From a virus, in IMG/VR virus record IMGVR_UViG_3300032326_002011, positions 1 to 34,966 of that record: 34,966 nucleotides of DNA. One strand, given 5' to 3'. A program made the translations under genes and the position numbers. Positions 9,896 to 18,939 of this stretch are shown in pieces. The notes beneath the pieces are model-generated. The model did not search any database and had not been told where the DNA came from. It saw only the letters and a list, made by a program, of their open reading frames with translations. Numbering within the stretch: the stretch's first letter is position 1; each line of letters starts with the position of its first letter.

Positions 9896-10155
9896 TGGAC
9901 ACTCAACAAGTAGAAAAAAATATTCAAATCGCTGAGCGAGTTCCACCTGGTGACAGGTGGAAACTCCTCAACGGTGAGAAAATTTATGATTCACTAACTG
10001 AGGTTTTAAATGCTTGGTATCAACAAGCAACTACAAAACCCCAAGCATTTAGGCTTGAACCCTTAAAGGGAAAGTTGCATATTATCACTACTGAAGAGGT
10101 AGAAATACTAAAACCTGAACCTAAGAAATACGACCTGTATGGTGACTTCGAGTAA
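9895..10155 (+). CDS. Small unknown protein between groEL and clamp loader
   Basis: An 86-residue protein of unknown function. Its ATG overlaps the groEL stop (TAATG), and its end overlaps the clamp loader gene by 17 bases. Recognisable features are a conserved-looking VPPGDRWKLLNG segment, a short helix (EVLNAWYQQATTKPQAFRLE), and a C-terminal strand with EPKKYDLYGDFE. It has no cysteines or membrane segment. It may belong with either neighbour, and I cannot choose between a replication role and a chaperone role. Confidence 0.72.
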
Positions 10156-11056
10156 AGAACATACTCTATTAGTTGAAAAATATCGTAGTAAAATACTAGA
10201 TGAGTATGTAGGTAACGAGAATATTAAGGCAACTATATCGAAATATTTATCACAGAACGATATACAAAATCTAATATTCTATGGACCAGCTGGAACTGGC
10301 AAAACTACTCTTGCTAAGCTCATTGTCAATAACCTTGATTGTGACTACCTTTATATTAATGCCTCAGACGAAAGAGGAATTGAAACAATTAGAGATAAAG
10401 TTCAAGGATTTGCTTCAACAGCTTCGTTCAAGTCTCTTAAAGTAGTTATTTTAGACGAGGCTGATTTCTTAACCATTCAGGCCCAAGCATCACTTCGTAA
10501 CGTAATTGAAACCTTTTCACGTACTACACGTTTTATTCTAACGTGTAATTATGTGGAACGTATTATTGATCCTCTTCAATCACGTTGTCAGGTACTTAAA
10601 ATTGTTCCACCTTCAATGAAAGAAGTAGCTGCTCACGTAGCAGATATTTTAGATAAAGAAGGAGTTGAATGGAGTAAAGAAACATTAGGCCCTATTGTTA
10701 AACAATATTACCCAGATATTCGTAAAATTTTAGGTACTGCTCAATTATCTACCATTGATAATAAAATAGTACTTGATAAGTCAATACTTGTATCGAATAA
10801 CTATATTGAGCAAGTTATAAACGAGCTTAAAACCGGTAAAAACTGGAAAACAATCCGCCAGATAATTGCTGATTCTAATATTAACGATTACGATGAGTTA
10901 TTTAAAGCACTTTATGAAAACGCTTCAGTATATGCTGGAGGGCAGGAAGGTTTAGTTACAATTATTATTGAAGAATATCAATATCACTCTAACTTTAGGA
11001 TTGATAAAGAAATCAATATTATGGCTTGTGTAGCTAAAATTATTCAAATGTTGTGA
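10139..11056 (+). CDS. 44: Clamp loader large subunit (gp44-like AAA+ ATPase)
   Basis: Opens the sliding clamp and loads it onto primer-template DNA, as a gp44(4)-gp62(1) complex in T4. At 305 residues it is close to T4 gp44 (319). Walker A is GPAGTGKTT at 49-57, Walker B is VVILDEAD with Glu107, sensor 1 is LTCNY (Asn137), and the SRC arginine-finger motif is at 148-150. The collar region follows. The ATG at 10139 overlaps the preceding gene, and the TGA shares bases with a GTG start of the next small gene. Its partner gp62 is at 11433-11870, with two small genes between, unlike the direct 44-62 coupling in T4. Confidence 0.95.
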   Translation: MVTSSKEHTLLVEKYRSKILDEYVGNENIKATISKYLSQNDIQNLIFYGPAGTGKTTLAKLIVNNLDCDYLYINASDERGIETIRDKVQGFASTASFKSLKVVILDEADFLTIQAQASLRNVIETFSRTTRFILTCNYVERIIDPLQSRCQVLKIVPPSMKEVAAHVADILDKEGVEWSKETLGPIVKQYYPDIRKILGTAQLSTIDNKIVLDKSILVSNNYIEQVINELKTGKNWKTIRQIIADSNINDYDELFKALYENASVYAGGQEGLVTIIIEEYQYHSNFRIDKEINIMACVAKIIQML

Positions 11057-11247
11057 AACATTTCTTTAAATACACTGTAGTTTGGATTAGCCAAAACCTT
11101 TCTATACCTTTTTGGATGGTAGGGCATGTACACCTTAGTGTAAATATTTATCAAGACTTACACGAAATAATCGCTAGTGTAGGTATGAATTTAATTGTAG
11201 CGATTGGTTTTATAATAGATTATCATGAATCAAAATCAAGATCTTAA
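11053..11247 (+). CDS. Small hydrophobic (membrane) protein, GTG start
   Basis: A 64-residue protein read from GTG at 11053, which overlaps the stop of the clamp loader gene by four bases (GTGA). Two hydrophobic stretches, about residues 14-32 and 40-56 (MNLIVAIGFII), suggest two membrane-spanning helices. The tail is short and polar (DYHESKSRS). I do not recognise it. Position and overlap support translation, but the unusual start codon and lack of homology evidence keep confidence moderate. Confidence 0.55.
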   Translation: MKHFFKYTVVWISQNLSIPFWMVGHVHLSVNIYQDLHEIIASVGMNLIVAIGFIIDYHESKSRS

Positions 11248-11467
11248 ACTCAACATCGACCTTAAAAACACAGAAAAAGTAGAAACCCCAGACGGAAACT
11301 ACGTAGTTGCTGAAGGTCTTATTTTGCGTAAAGCATCACGCTTTGCTGTAGGTACTGCACAAGATGCACTTATTCCTATCCCTGTGTTTTATGATGTTAA
11401 AACAGGACGCATTCTAAAAGAAACTTTACCAGGTGACATCAAAGACGACTACGAAGACGCTATTTGA
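11225..11467 (+). CDS. Small unknown protein before gp62
   Basis: An 80-residue soluble protein with no family I recognise. It has an acidic Asp/Lys/Asn-rich start, then LRKASRFAVGTAQDALIPIP and FYDVKTGRILKETLPGDI, giving a compact beta-type domain with an acidic tail (DDYEDAI). Its ATG at 11225 lies inside the end of the small membrane protein gene, and its end overlaps the gp62 start by 35 bases. Codon use is like the replication genes rather than the AT-rich sugar cassette. Confidence 0.7.
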   Translation: MNQNQDLKLNIDLKNTEKVETPDGNYVVAEGLILRKASRFAVGTAQDALIPIPVFYDVKTGRILKETLPGDIKDDYEDAI

Positions 11468-11870
11468 TTGGCTGGAAGAAATAACAGTCAAAAAGACTCC
11501 TTCGGCTAACTTCACCGAAGAGTCATGGGATTCATTTAATTCTTATATGGTTCATAGATATTTATCGATGGATATAAATTACGTAGAACTCGTAAATTAT
11601 GTCCAAAAGATAAGCCCACAGAATAAGAAACAGATTTATACCATTTATCGAGAAATGATCCCAAAGAAAAAAGTTTGGCTAAAGTATGTCAAACCTAGTA
11701 AAAAACAAAGACCACAAAGTGTAGCAGAATACGTAGCAAAATATTATGAATGTAGTTTAGGTGAAGCTGATCACTATATTGATATAATTCGAGAACCAGG
11801 TGTTCGAAGTATTTTGTGGCAAATGGGAATCGAACAAAAAGAACAAGATAAACTAGTAAAACAAATCTAA
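11433..11870 (+). CDS. 62: Clamp loader small subunit (gp62-like)
   Basis: A 145-residue protein resembling phage gp62, the single small subunit of the clamp loader. Supporting features are LFDWLEEI close to the start, the helical central part (YMVHRYLSMDINYVELVNYV), the KKKVWLKYVKPSKK basic segment, and a C-terminal helical region ending in IEQKEQDKLVKQI. It is shorter than T4 gp62 (187) but similar to other marine T4-like versions as I recall them. The only start before LFDW is GTG at 11433, which overlaps the preceding gene by 35 bases; the true start is uncertain. Position downstream of gp44 supports the call. Confidence 0.75.
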   Translation: MTSKTTTKTLFDWLEEITVKKTPSANFTEESWDSFNSYMVHRYLSMDINYVELVNYVQKISPQNKKQIYTIYREMIPKKKVWLKYVKPSKKQRPQSVAEYVAKYYECSLGEADHYIDIIREPGVRSILWQMGIEQKEQDKLVKQI

Positions 11871-11871
11871 T

Positions 11872-12549
11872 ATGAATTTAAAAGGTTTTGATTGGGGTTG
11901 GATGGCTGAAGGAGATGCTTTTCATCAAAAGGCTATTACATTTGAAATTTTTGAACAAAATTTATACGAAAAATTTTTTGAGGTTCAAAAAGATGATATT
12001 GTATTAGATGTTGGTTCTAGTATTGGTCCTTTTACTTATTCTATACTCCACAAAAATCCATCTAAAGTATTTTGTGTAGAACCATCAGTAATTGAACACC
12101 CTACTTTAGAAAAAAATACACAAGGAGGTCCTATTACTATTATTAAAAAAGCTATAACACCTACTGATGGTGAATTAGCTACTACTGAAATTTTTGATCC
12201 AACAAAATCCTCAACATTAGAGGGTATTTCATTTAAAACCTTACTAAAAGAAAATAATATTAATAAAATAGATTTTCTTAAAACAGATTGTGAAGGAGGA
12301 GAATATAGTATTTTTAATTTTGAAAATCTTTGTTGGTTAAAAGATAATCTAGGAGTAGCAGTAGGTGAATGGCATCTATCTACCCCAGAATTAAAACAAC
12401 AATTTAGAGTATTTAGGGATGTTTTTCTTAGGCTTTTTCCAAACCATGCCGTATATTCTGTAGATGGAGTAGATATAAAATGGGACTTATGGAACGAACA
12501 TTTTATAGAATACTATAATGAAGTTATAATTTACATAAATAATAAATAA
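11872..12549 (+). CDS. FkbM-family methyltransferase
   Basis: SAM-dependent O-methyltransferase, 225 residues. The SAM-binding glycine loop is VLDVGSSIGPF at about 44-54, with an acidic residue after the next strand (VFCVEPS). The FkbM signature KIDFLKTDCEGGEYSIF is near 131-147. Members methylate sugar hydroxyls in glycans and polyketides. It begins one base after the gp62 stop and marks the border between the replication genes and the AT-rich glycan cassette. The target is unknown; a phage-made or host glycan is the likeliest. Confidence 0.88.
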   Translation: MNLKGFDWGWMAEGDAFHQKAITFEIFEQNLYEKFFEVQKDDIVLDVGSSIGPFTYSILHKNPSKVFCVEPSVIEHPTLEKNTQGGPITIIKKAITPTDGELATTEIFDPTKSSTLEGISFKTLLKENNINKIDFLKTDCEGGEYSIFNFENLCWLKDNLGVAVGEWHLSTPELKQQFRVFRDVFLRLFPNHAVYSVDGVDIKWDLWNEHFIEYYNEVIIYINNK

Positions 12550-12550
12550 A

Positions 12551-12913
12551 ATGGAAGAACAAATTGGTTACGGCAATTCAAAAGCAGTTGTAGATTTCGA
12601 ACAAAAATATTCTGAACTAGCATACGAATTTCAACAAATTCAAAAGGAACAATATGAATTGTTTGCTTCTAAAATGATGGACTATGGTCTTCAAAATATT
12701 GCTTTAGGTTCTACTTTAGAAAAAGAAGAAGACATTAATCTATCTATTACAGGAATTTGGCTTCGTTGTAATGATAAAATTAATCGTTTAAAAAATATGC
12801 TTCAGCGTAATGGAAAAAATTATGTTAAGGGAGAAGCAATGATTGATAGTTTTATTGACATTTCTAATTATGGAATTATCGCTCAGCTAGTAATGAGAGG
12901 TAAGTGGAAATGA
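12551..12913 (+). CDS. DUF1599 / Nmad1 protein (nucleotide modification associated)
   Basis: A 120-residue protein matching the DUF1599 layout: LFASKMMDYGLQNIALG near the middle, GIWLRCNDKINRLKNML, and the C-terminal IDISNYGIIAQLVMRGKW. The family was named nucleotide modification associated domain 1 because of its neighbours in phage genomes, and its fold is proposed to be related to all-alpha NTP pyrophosphatases. A role in sensing or hydrolysing a modified or unmodified nucleotide is plausible. It sits between two sugar-cassette genes, 1 base after the methyltransferase, and overlaps the next gene by ATGA. Together with the carbamoyltransferase and MazG-like genes it hints at modified DNA. 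Confidence 0.82.
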   Translation: MEEQIGYGNSKAVVDFEQKYSELAYEFQQIQKEQYELFASKMMDYGLQNIALGSTLEKEEDINLSITGIWLRCNDKINRLKNMLQRNGKNYVKGEAMIDSFIDISNYGIIAQLVMRGKWK

Positions 12914-14277
12914 AAAAATTAATCTTATTTGATTTAGACGGAGTAATAGCTGATACAAAGCAAGTTCATTATGAAGCTTTGAATCATGCTATATCTCTAG
13001 TTGATCCCCAATATGTTATCACAGAATCAGAACATGTTTTAAGATATGATGGATTAAAAACTAGAACTAAATTAAATATGTTAAGTGATGAAAAAGGTCT
13101 TCCAGTACTATCACATGATTTTATTTACAATAAAAAACAAGAATTAACTATCTATCATTTTTCTAAAATCCTAACGGACGAAAGGATGAGAGACATTTTT
13201 AAAACCCTAAAAGATGAAGGTTATATTTTAGGTTGTTGTACTAATTGTATTCGTAGAACTGCTTTAGTAGCGTTAGCTAAAACTGGTGTAATTGAGTATT
13301 TAGATGTTATTGTAACCAATGATGACGTTAAAAATCCTAAACCACACCCTGAAATGTACTGGAAAGCTATTTCAATGATGGGTTGTCTCCCAGAAGAAAC
13401 TGTTATAATAGAAGATTCACCTCAAGGATTATTAGCTGCTACTCGTTCAAGAGCAGATGTAGTAAGAGTTAAAAACTCAGCTGATGTTGCTTTAGATAAA
13501 ATATATGCTAAATTGAAATCAAAGAAAAAAATAGTAAATAAATGGCACGACGATAAACTAAATATTGTTATTCCTATGGCAGGCGCCGGTTCTAGATTTG
13601 CTGATGTAGGTTATACATTTCCTAAACCCTTAATTGAAGTTAAAGGAAAGCCTATGATTCAGGTTGTAGTAGAATCTCTTAATATTGAAGCTAATTTTAT
13701 CTACATTGTTCAAAAATCACATCGTGAAAAGTATAATTTAGATGCTCTACTTAATTTAATTACTCCTAACTGTAAAATAGTAGAAATAGAAGGCATTACA
13801 GAAGGAGCAGCTTGTACTACTTTACTAGCAAAAGAATTTATTAATAACGATTCCCCTTTAATTATAACCAATTCAGATCAGTTTATTGATTGGAATTCTA
13901 CTGAGTTTATGTATCAAATGAATGAAAAAAACTATGATGGCGGAATAGTAACCTTCCCAGCTACTCATCCTAAATGGTCATTTGCTAAAGTTGATAAAAA
14001 TAATTTAGTTTTAGAGGTTGCTGAGAAAAAACCCATATCAGATCAAGCCACCGCGGGTATCTATTATTGGAAACATGGTTCAGATTATGTAAGATATACT
14101 GAACAAATGGTTAAAAAAGATATTAGAGTAAATAATGAATTTTACGTATGTCCTGTTTATAACGAGGCTATTTTAGATTGTAAACGTATATTTAACTTTA
14201 GTATAGAAGAAAATAAAATGTGGGGTTTAGGTACCCCCGAAGATTTAAATTATTATTTAGAAAATTATAAAATATGA
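12910..14277 (+). CDS. Fusion: HAD phosphatase plus sugar nucleotidyltransferase
   Basis: A 455-residue two-domain enzyme. The N-terminal HAD domain (about 1-205) has motif I FDLDGVIADT (Asp8, Asp10), motif II with TNC, motif III in PKPHPEMYW, and motif IV IIEDSPQG, as in beta-phosphoglucomutase-type phosphatases. The C-terminal domain (about 217-455) begins IPMAGAGSRF and FPKPLIEVKGKPM, the G-x-G-x-R...PK signature of sugar-1-phosphate nucleotidyltransferases, with NSDQF as the metal-binding region. The ATG at 12910 gives an ATGA overlap; an upstream GTG at 12904 is less likely. The fusion could dephosphorylate and then activate a sugar as an NDP-sugar for the cassette's glycosyltransferases. 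The sugar is unknown; a heptose is possible given the kinase at 31421. Confidence 0.9.
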   Translation: MKKLILFDLDGVIADTKQVHYEALNHAISLVDPQYVITESEHVLRYDGLKTRTKLNMLSDEKGLPVLSHDFIYNKKQELTIYHFSKILTDERMRDIFKTLKDEGYILGCCTNCIRRTALVALAKTGVIEYLDVIVTNDDVKNPKPHPEMYWKAISMMGCLPEETVIIEDSPQGLLAATRSRADVVRVKNSADVALDKIYAKLKSKKKIVNKWHDDKLNIVIPMAGAGSRFADVGYTFPKPLIEVKGKPMIQVVVESLNIEANFIYIVQKSHREKYNLDALLNLITPNCKIVEIEGITEGAACTTLLAKEFINNDSPLIITNSDQFIDWNSTEFMYQMNEKNYDGGIVTFPATHPKWSFAKVDKNNLVLEVAEKKPISDQATAGIYYWKHGSDYVRYTEQMVKKDIRVNNEFYVCPVYNEAILDCKRIFNFSIEENKMWGLGTPEDLNYYLENYKI

Positions 14278-15224
14278 ACTACAACATAATTATTAACTCC
14301 TTTTCAGACAATTTTAGAAAAGTAGATTTTAAAACTAATTCTTCTAATACAGAAAAAGTAAAAGTTTTTGTTAAAAATAATTATTTTAACTCTATTGAGT
14401 ATGAAACTACTTTAGAAATGACCCCTAATTGTGGCTATTGGTTTTCAACCCCATTAAATCATAAAAATCGAGTAGTAGAGTTTAGAGATTATTATACTGA
14501 AACTTTGGTAGGGTTATTTGCTTTAGATGGGTTAGCTGATTTTGCTGAATATGATGTTAACGATTATGCTAAAAAATCTTATATAAACTCCAGTAAAGGA
14601 GGTAAATGGAATATTTTAGCAGTGTTCAATGAAATTATAGGACATAAAGTATATCATAATGATTTTATTAATGTTGAAGAAAATGATGTTATAGTAGATA
14701 TAGGTTTTAATTATGGATTATTCTCTATGGTGAGTTTAAAAAATAATCCTAGTAAAATAATAGCTTTTGAACCTAATCCTAAATTAGTTTCTAATTATCA
14801 AAAATTTTTTAATCACGAAAAAATAGAACTTCATCAAAAAGCTGTTTCTAATAAAGCAGGCATAGTTACTTTTAATGAAAATAATGATCCTGGGATGTCT
14901 ACTTTACTAAGTGATATAAATACACATAATATAAATGCTACTTATGAAGTAGAATTAATTAATTTTTATCAATTTCTTCAAAAAAATAATATTAATCAAA
15001 TAGATTATTTAAAAGTAGATTGTGAAGGTGGTGAATATGATATATTTGATTCTATACCAAATGAATATTTAACTAACCAAGTAAAAAAAATAGCTTTAGA
15101 ATTTCATCATAAATTTGAAGATGAAAAAGTTCAAAAATTATATAATAAAATAATGAGCTGTGGGTTTGAAACTAAAATTATGCATGATAATGGTAGTATA
15201 GGAATGATTTATGCTAAAAAATAA
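14274..15224 (+). CDS. FkbM-family methyltransferase with N-terminal extra domain
   Basis: A 316-residue SAM-dependent methyltransferase. The catalytic domain starts near residue 130: the SAM loop VDIGFNYGLFS is at about 141-152, followed by IIAFEPNP, and the FkbM signature QIDYLKVDCEGGEYDIF is near 242-258. The first 110 or so residues form a separate beta-rich region (YETTLEMTPNCGYWFS) not seen in the shorter homologue at 11872. That region may bind a glycan. The gene is extremely A+T rich, like its downstream neighbours. It overlaps the fusion gene by ATGA. It likely methylates a sugar in the same glycan pathway. Confidence 0.87.
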   Translation: MNYNIIINSFSDNFRKVDFKTNSSNTEKVKVFVKNNYFNSIEYETTLEMTPNCGYWFSTPLNHKNRVVEFRDYYTETLVGLFALDGLADFAEYDVNDYAKKSYINSSKGGKWNILAVFNEIIGHKVYHNDFINVEENDVIVDIGFNYGLFSMVSLKNNPSKIIAFEPNPKLVSNYQKFFNHEKIELHQKAVSNKAGIVTFNENNDPGMSTLLSDINTHNINATYEVELINFYQFLQKNNINQIDYLKVDCEGGEYDIFDSIPNEYLTNQVKKIALEFHHKFEDEKVQKLYNKIMSCGFETKIMHDNGSIGMIYAKK

Positions 15225-15231
15225 TTAATTT

Positions 15232-17085
15232 ATGAATCACTATAAAATAGCTTTAATTCAAGTATGGTTAGGTGATTTCCCAAATTATTTTAAATATCAT
15301 TTAAAAACCTGTGAAAACCAGTCTTATATAGATTTTTTTATATTTACTGATCATAATATAGATTTTGAGTTACCTTTTAACGTAAAAGTTTTTAATATTA
15401 CTAAAACCGAAATTGAAAATAAAATATCAACATTAGTAAATTCTCCTATTAAATTATTTAATAATAAAAAAGCTTGTGACTTAAAAGCATCTTATGGTGA
15501 TTTATTTAAAGAATATTTAACAGAATATGATTATGTTGGATGCTATGATATAGATACTCTTATGGGGGATTTATATAATTGGATACATCCTTATTTAGGT
15601 AAATATGATTTTATTTCAAGTGCAGATTTAAATTTTCATAATAGACTCTCAGGACCATTTTTAATTTGGAAAAATAAATTAAATTTAAATACTGTTTATA
15701 AAAAATCTAATTTTATAGACATAATGTCCTTACCTGAAGTTTACTGTTTTGAAGAAAAAGAATTTAGTAATTTTGTTATAGATAATTATTTAACTAAACT
15801 TATTTATAATTCTCAAAATGTAGAAAATCTTACAGGAAAAGTTTTACATGAAGCTATTTGGACTGGGGGTAAAGTTTATTGTGAGGAAGAAGAAATTATG
15901 TTTCATCATTTTTATAATAAATCTTATACAAAACTATCCTTTAAAGGCAATTCTATAATTTCAGAATATAAAAAAACTTATTTAGAAGATTTTTACTGGG
16001 TAACTCATTTTACTAAAAATTATGAACCTTTACTCCAAGTTTTAACTAATTCAATTGAACAATTTTCTAATAGAAAATGTATTCTTTATACTATAAACTA
16101 CACCTCAGATTTAGTTTTTAAATTAAGTGATCAATTTATAATTAGAAGATTAGATATTGAATTAGGTGAATTAAATTCTAAAGGTAAATACGATAACGTA
16201 TTATCTTTAAAACCTTCTATTTTAAAAGATGTAGTTGAATATTTACCTAAAAGTAAATTTGTGTATGTTGATACTGATATAGCTTTAACAGTAAATGCTG
16301 ATTCTATAATTAAATATTTTAATCATTTAGATAATTTTCCTTTAATTAATTCTCATACTCACGATAGAATTGTAGTTAAAAATTTAATTAAAGGAGAAGA
16401 ATGGTCTAGTCCATTAAACATTTTAGCTGATGCTACTGGAGATTTAGTTCGTGTATTTCCTAGAAGAAAAACTAATGTAATTGTTTTTGATAAAACTTGT
16501 AAATGGTTTTTTGAAGAACAAATTAACTTATTCAACACTTATAAAAATACAAGACCTGGAATATTTGCTTTACATGATGAAGATTCTGCTAATTTATTAA
16601 TTAATAGATATAATTATAAAAAATGTCTTCCTTTAGTAGATATTGAAGAAATTCCATATGTTGATATAGAAATATTTCATAACTACAAATATGGTGCTCA
16701 CCCAGTATCCGATGAATTAGTTTTACCTCAACATGAGAATGATTTGATTGCGTTTCATGGATTTAAAAATCCTGAATTTCAAAATCAATTAAAGGAAAAT
16801 TATTTTAAAACAATATTATCTCAAGATGATTTTTTAATTGAATATAAAAATGATTCTTTTTATTGGACTAAAAATTCATTTTTAGGAAGTAAAAATTTTC
16901 AACCTATTGTTAGATTTGAAGTATTAAGTAACGATCAGATTCTTTATACTTTAAACCACCAAGACATTTTTAAATATTGGAGTTTCTTTATAAGCAATCT
17001 ATTCTTAAACTCAGGTTATTACGAAACTAGAATAATAGAAGAATCTACTAATAGAATTATTTATAAAAATGTTATAAAAATATGA
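15232..17085 (+). CDS. Tandem glycosyltransferase-like protein (DUF6625-like N-terminus)
   Basis: A 617-residue protein with two GT-A-like halves. The N-terminal half starts KIALIQVWLGDFPNYFKYHL and has KASYGDLFKEYL and GCYDIDTLMGDL (Asp105, Asp107), the layout of DUF6625-type glycosyltransferases. The second half, from about 275, begins with a strand-rich CILYTINYTSD segment and has YVDTDIAL (DxD near 345-350), with conserved-looking HDEDSANLL and AFHGFKNP, consistent with another nucleotide-sugar transferase. About 80 C-terminal residues form an additional small domain. Such tandem enzymes often build repeating or branched glycans. It is very A+T rich and overlaps the next gene by four bases. 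Donor and acceptor are unknown. Confidence 0.75.
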   Translation: MNHYKIALIQVWLGDFPNYFKYHLKTCENQSYIDFFIFTDHNIDFELPFNVKVFNITKTEIENKISTLVNSPIKLFNNKKACDLKASYGDLFKEYLTEYDYVGCYDIDTLMGDLYNWIHPYLGKYDFISSADLNFHNRLSGPFLIWKNKLNLNTVYKKSNFIDIMSLPEVYCFEEKEFSNFVIDNYLTKLIYNSQNVENLTGKVLHEAIWTGGKVYCEEEEIMFHHFYNKSYTKLSFKGNSIISEYKKTYLEDFYWVTHFTKNYEPLLQVLTNSIEQFSNRKCILYTINYTSDLVFKLSDQFIIRRLDIELGELNSKGKYDNVLSLKPSILKDVVEYLPKSKFVYVDTDIALTVNADSIIKYFNHLDNFPLINSHTHDRIVVKNLIKGEEWSSPLNILADATGDLVRVFPRRKTNVIVFDKTCKWFFEEQINLFNTYKNTRPGIFALHDEDSANLLINRYNYKKCLPLVDIEEIPYVDIEIFHNYKYGAHPVSDELVLPQHENDLIAFHGFKNPEFQNQLKENYFKTILSQDDFLIEYKNDSFYWTKNSFLGSKNFQPIVRFEVLSNDQILYTLNHQDIFKYWSFFISNLFLNSGYYETRIIEESTNRIIYKNVIKI

Positions 17086-18179
17086 ATCAAGATACTTTAA
17101 TTTTTATTGATTCATATCTTTCAAATAATGAAAGAGCTGAAACTTGTAAAAATTTAATCTATCAGATTAGAGAATTTTTTCCTGAATACAAGTTAGCTTT
17201 ATTAAATAAGTATAATGATCCTTGGGGGTTAGATTCTTTAACAGATTATTATTTAAACCACGAAGAAAGTATAATGGTTGGAATCCCCCCTCAGTGGATT
17301 CTAGATCAAGAACTATACGAAAGACAATATGTTTATGTAGGTACAAGTTTAGGGATTTGTGAAAATTGGATGCCCTTAATTGGAGTTACAGACCACGTAT
17401 CTTCTATTTATGATAGTTTTATTTTAACTAGTGAATTTGCTAAAACTTTAGGTTTTAAAAAAGTATTTAAAATTGAATATGATACTATTTTAGATAAAGA
17501 AGAGGCATATACTATAAAAAAAGATATAAATCAATTTAAAGACTATCTTTTATATGGTAAACGTCAAGAAGGACAATGGGCCAAACCCCATCACTATTTA
17601 GCCGATATTCATATTATAGGATATTCAGTTGATCTATTTTCAGGATTTAATTTAGTTAAAAGTAATGAAGATTTTTGGAAACTCTGTAAACGTATAGGAT
17701 ATTATGGTAAATGGGTTGAATACATAATTCCTACTATAATCGAATATCAAAAACAAAATAATTCCTTAGAAGGCATAACTTATACAACTTCAGTTAGAGA
17801 ACTTTATAATAAAACTAAATTTGATGTTTTAAATTCTCCTAGTTATTGGACTAAAAAATGGGATAATATTCCTAAAATTTGTAGAGTAAGTTATGATAAA
17901 GGTAAAACCGAAATTACAAATGAAGTAGCAATATTCTTTTGGAATGATAAAGAAGAAGATTTAGAAATTAATACTATAATTAGGAATAGTGATAAAGAAA
18001 TTGTATATTCTAAGCAAATAACTTTAAAACAAAAATACTGGAATTTAGATAAAATACCTTTTACTGAAGAATTGTTTATTACTAACTACAATACTCGAAA
18101 AGGGGAAACTGAAATATACGATTTTAGTATTAAACCTAAAGAATTAAAAGATTTACCTACTAGATTTTTATATGAATGA
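17082..18179 (+). CDS. Glycosyltransferase-like protein, unassigned family
   Basis: A 365-residue protein that starts IFIDSYLSNNERAETC, a Rossmann-type first strand. It continues with KVFKIEYDTIL (acidic DxD-like position near 130-137) and a central KPHHYLADIHIIGYS stretch, and ends in a beta-rich domain of about 90 residues (EVAIFFWNDKEEDLEI). The arrangement resembles GT-A-type glycosyltransferases of capsule and LPS clusters. I do not recognise the exact family. ATGA overlaps at both ends place it in one translation chain with the tandem glycosyltransferase and the cupin gene. Confidence 0.6.
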   Translation: MNQDTLIFIDSYLSNNERAETCKNLIYQIREFFPEYKLALLNKYNDPWGLDSLTDYYLNHEESIMVGIPPQWILDQELYERQYVYVGTSLGICENWMPLIGVTDHVSSIYDSFILTSEFAKTLGFKKVFKIEYDTILDKEEAYTIKKDINQFKDYLLYGKRQEGQWAKPHHYLADIHIIGYSVDLFSGFNLVKSNEDFWKLCKRIGYYGKWVEYIIPTIIEYQKQNNSLEGITYTTSVRELYNKTKFDVLNSPSYWTKKWDNIPKICRVSYDKGKTEITNEVAIFFWNDKEEDLEINTIIRNSDKEIVYSKQITLKQKYWNLDKIPFTEELFITNYNTRKGETEIYDFSIKPKELKDLPTRFLYE

Positions 18180-18502
18180 AAATAGATAAAATTGAACATA
18201 TGCAAGGTGGTTGGTTTATTGGAAATTTTGAACCAGTAGTATATCAAACTAGTGATTTTGAAGTTTCTTATAAAACTCATTGTAAAGGAGAAAAATATAA
18301 TTTTCATTATCATACATTAGTCACTGAAATAAATTATTTAATTCGAGGTAAAATGATAATTCAAAATACTCTACTTCAATCCGGTGATATTTTTACATTA
18401 TACCCCTATGAAATTTCTGATCCTGAATTTTTAACCGATTGTGAATTAATTGTTGTAAAAATTCCCTCAGCTAATGATAAAATTGATTTTAAACCCTTAT
18501 GA
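18176..18502 (+). CDS. Small cupin-domain protein
   Basis: A 108-residue single-domain cupin. The metal-binding first motif is visible as FHYHTLVTEINYLIRGKM (His44, His46, Glu51), and the second motif region SGDIFTLYPYEI lacks a clear His, so metal binding may be partial. Small cupins in sugar clusters often act as sugar epimerases or isomerases or as binding proteins. It overlaps both neighbours by four bases (ATGA). I infer a role in tailoring the nucleotide sugar or glycan of the cassette; the substrate is unknown. Confidence 0.75.
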   Translation: MKIDKIEHMQGGWFIGNFEPVVYQTSDFEVSYKTHCKGEKYNFHYHTLVTEINYLIRGKMIIQNTLLQSGDIFTLYPYEISDPEFLTDCELIVVKIPSANDKIDFKPL

Positions 18503-18939
18503 AATTAATCTCACACCGCGGAAATATCTTAGGCCCTAACCCTGAACGTGAAAATCACCCAGAATATATTTTTGAAGCTTTACAAGCAGGATATGATGTA
18601 GAAATTGATGTTTGGTTTGAAAATGAAAAATTTATGTTAGGCCATGATGAATCCCAGTATGAATTCCCCTTTGAGTTATTAGATAAAAATTATTCTAAAC
18701 TTTGGATTCATTGCAAAAATATGGCTGCTTTATCTACTTTAAATCATTTAGACCCAAGTGGAGACAAAGTAAATTATTTTTGGCATGAGAATGATTTAGG
18801 AACCCTAACCTCTAGGGGCTATATTTGGTCAGTTAATTTATTTGATAGAGGTATTTTAGTAATGCCTGAAACATTTAATAAAAAGCCAATAGAAACTACA
18901 TTTGGAGTATGTAGTGATTATATAAAAAATTATGGCTAA
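18499..18939 (+). CDS. Short GDPD-like phosphodiesterase-family protein
   Basis: A 146-residue protein with glycerophosphodiester phosphodiesterase landmarks: SHRGN (His6, Arg7), an Asn/Glu region ENHPEY, GYDVEIDVWF (Glu35, Asp37) and LGHDE (His49). Full GDPDs run about 240 residues, so this is a shortened TIM-barrel form. Similar short forms are seen in capsule clusters. It might cleave or transfer a phosphodiester-linked substituent on a glycan. Its end overlaps the nuclease gene by eight bases. Catalytic residues look present, but activity is uncertain because of the length. Confidence 0.78.
   Translation: MKLISHRGNILGPNPERENHPEYIFEALQAGYDVEIDVWFENEKFMLGHDESQYEFPFELLDKNYSKLWIHCKNMAALSTLNHLDPSGDKVNYFWHENDLGTLTSRGYIWSVNLFDRGILVMPETFNKKPIETTFGVCSDYIKNYG

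Noticed and set aside
12533-12553. T4-type late promoter (TATAAATA-like) around ATAAATAATAAATAAA
   Set aside because: Such strings are expected by chance in this A+T-rich region, and the exact TATAAATA was not seen before a gene gap.
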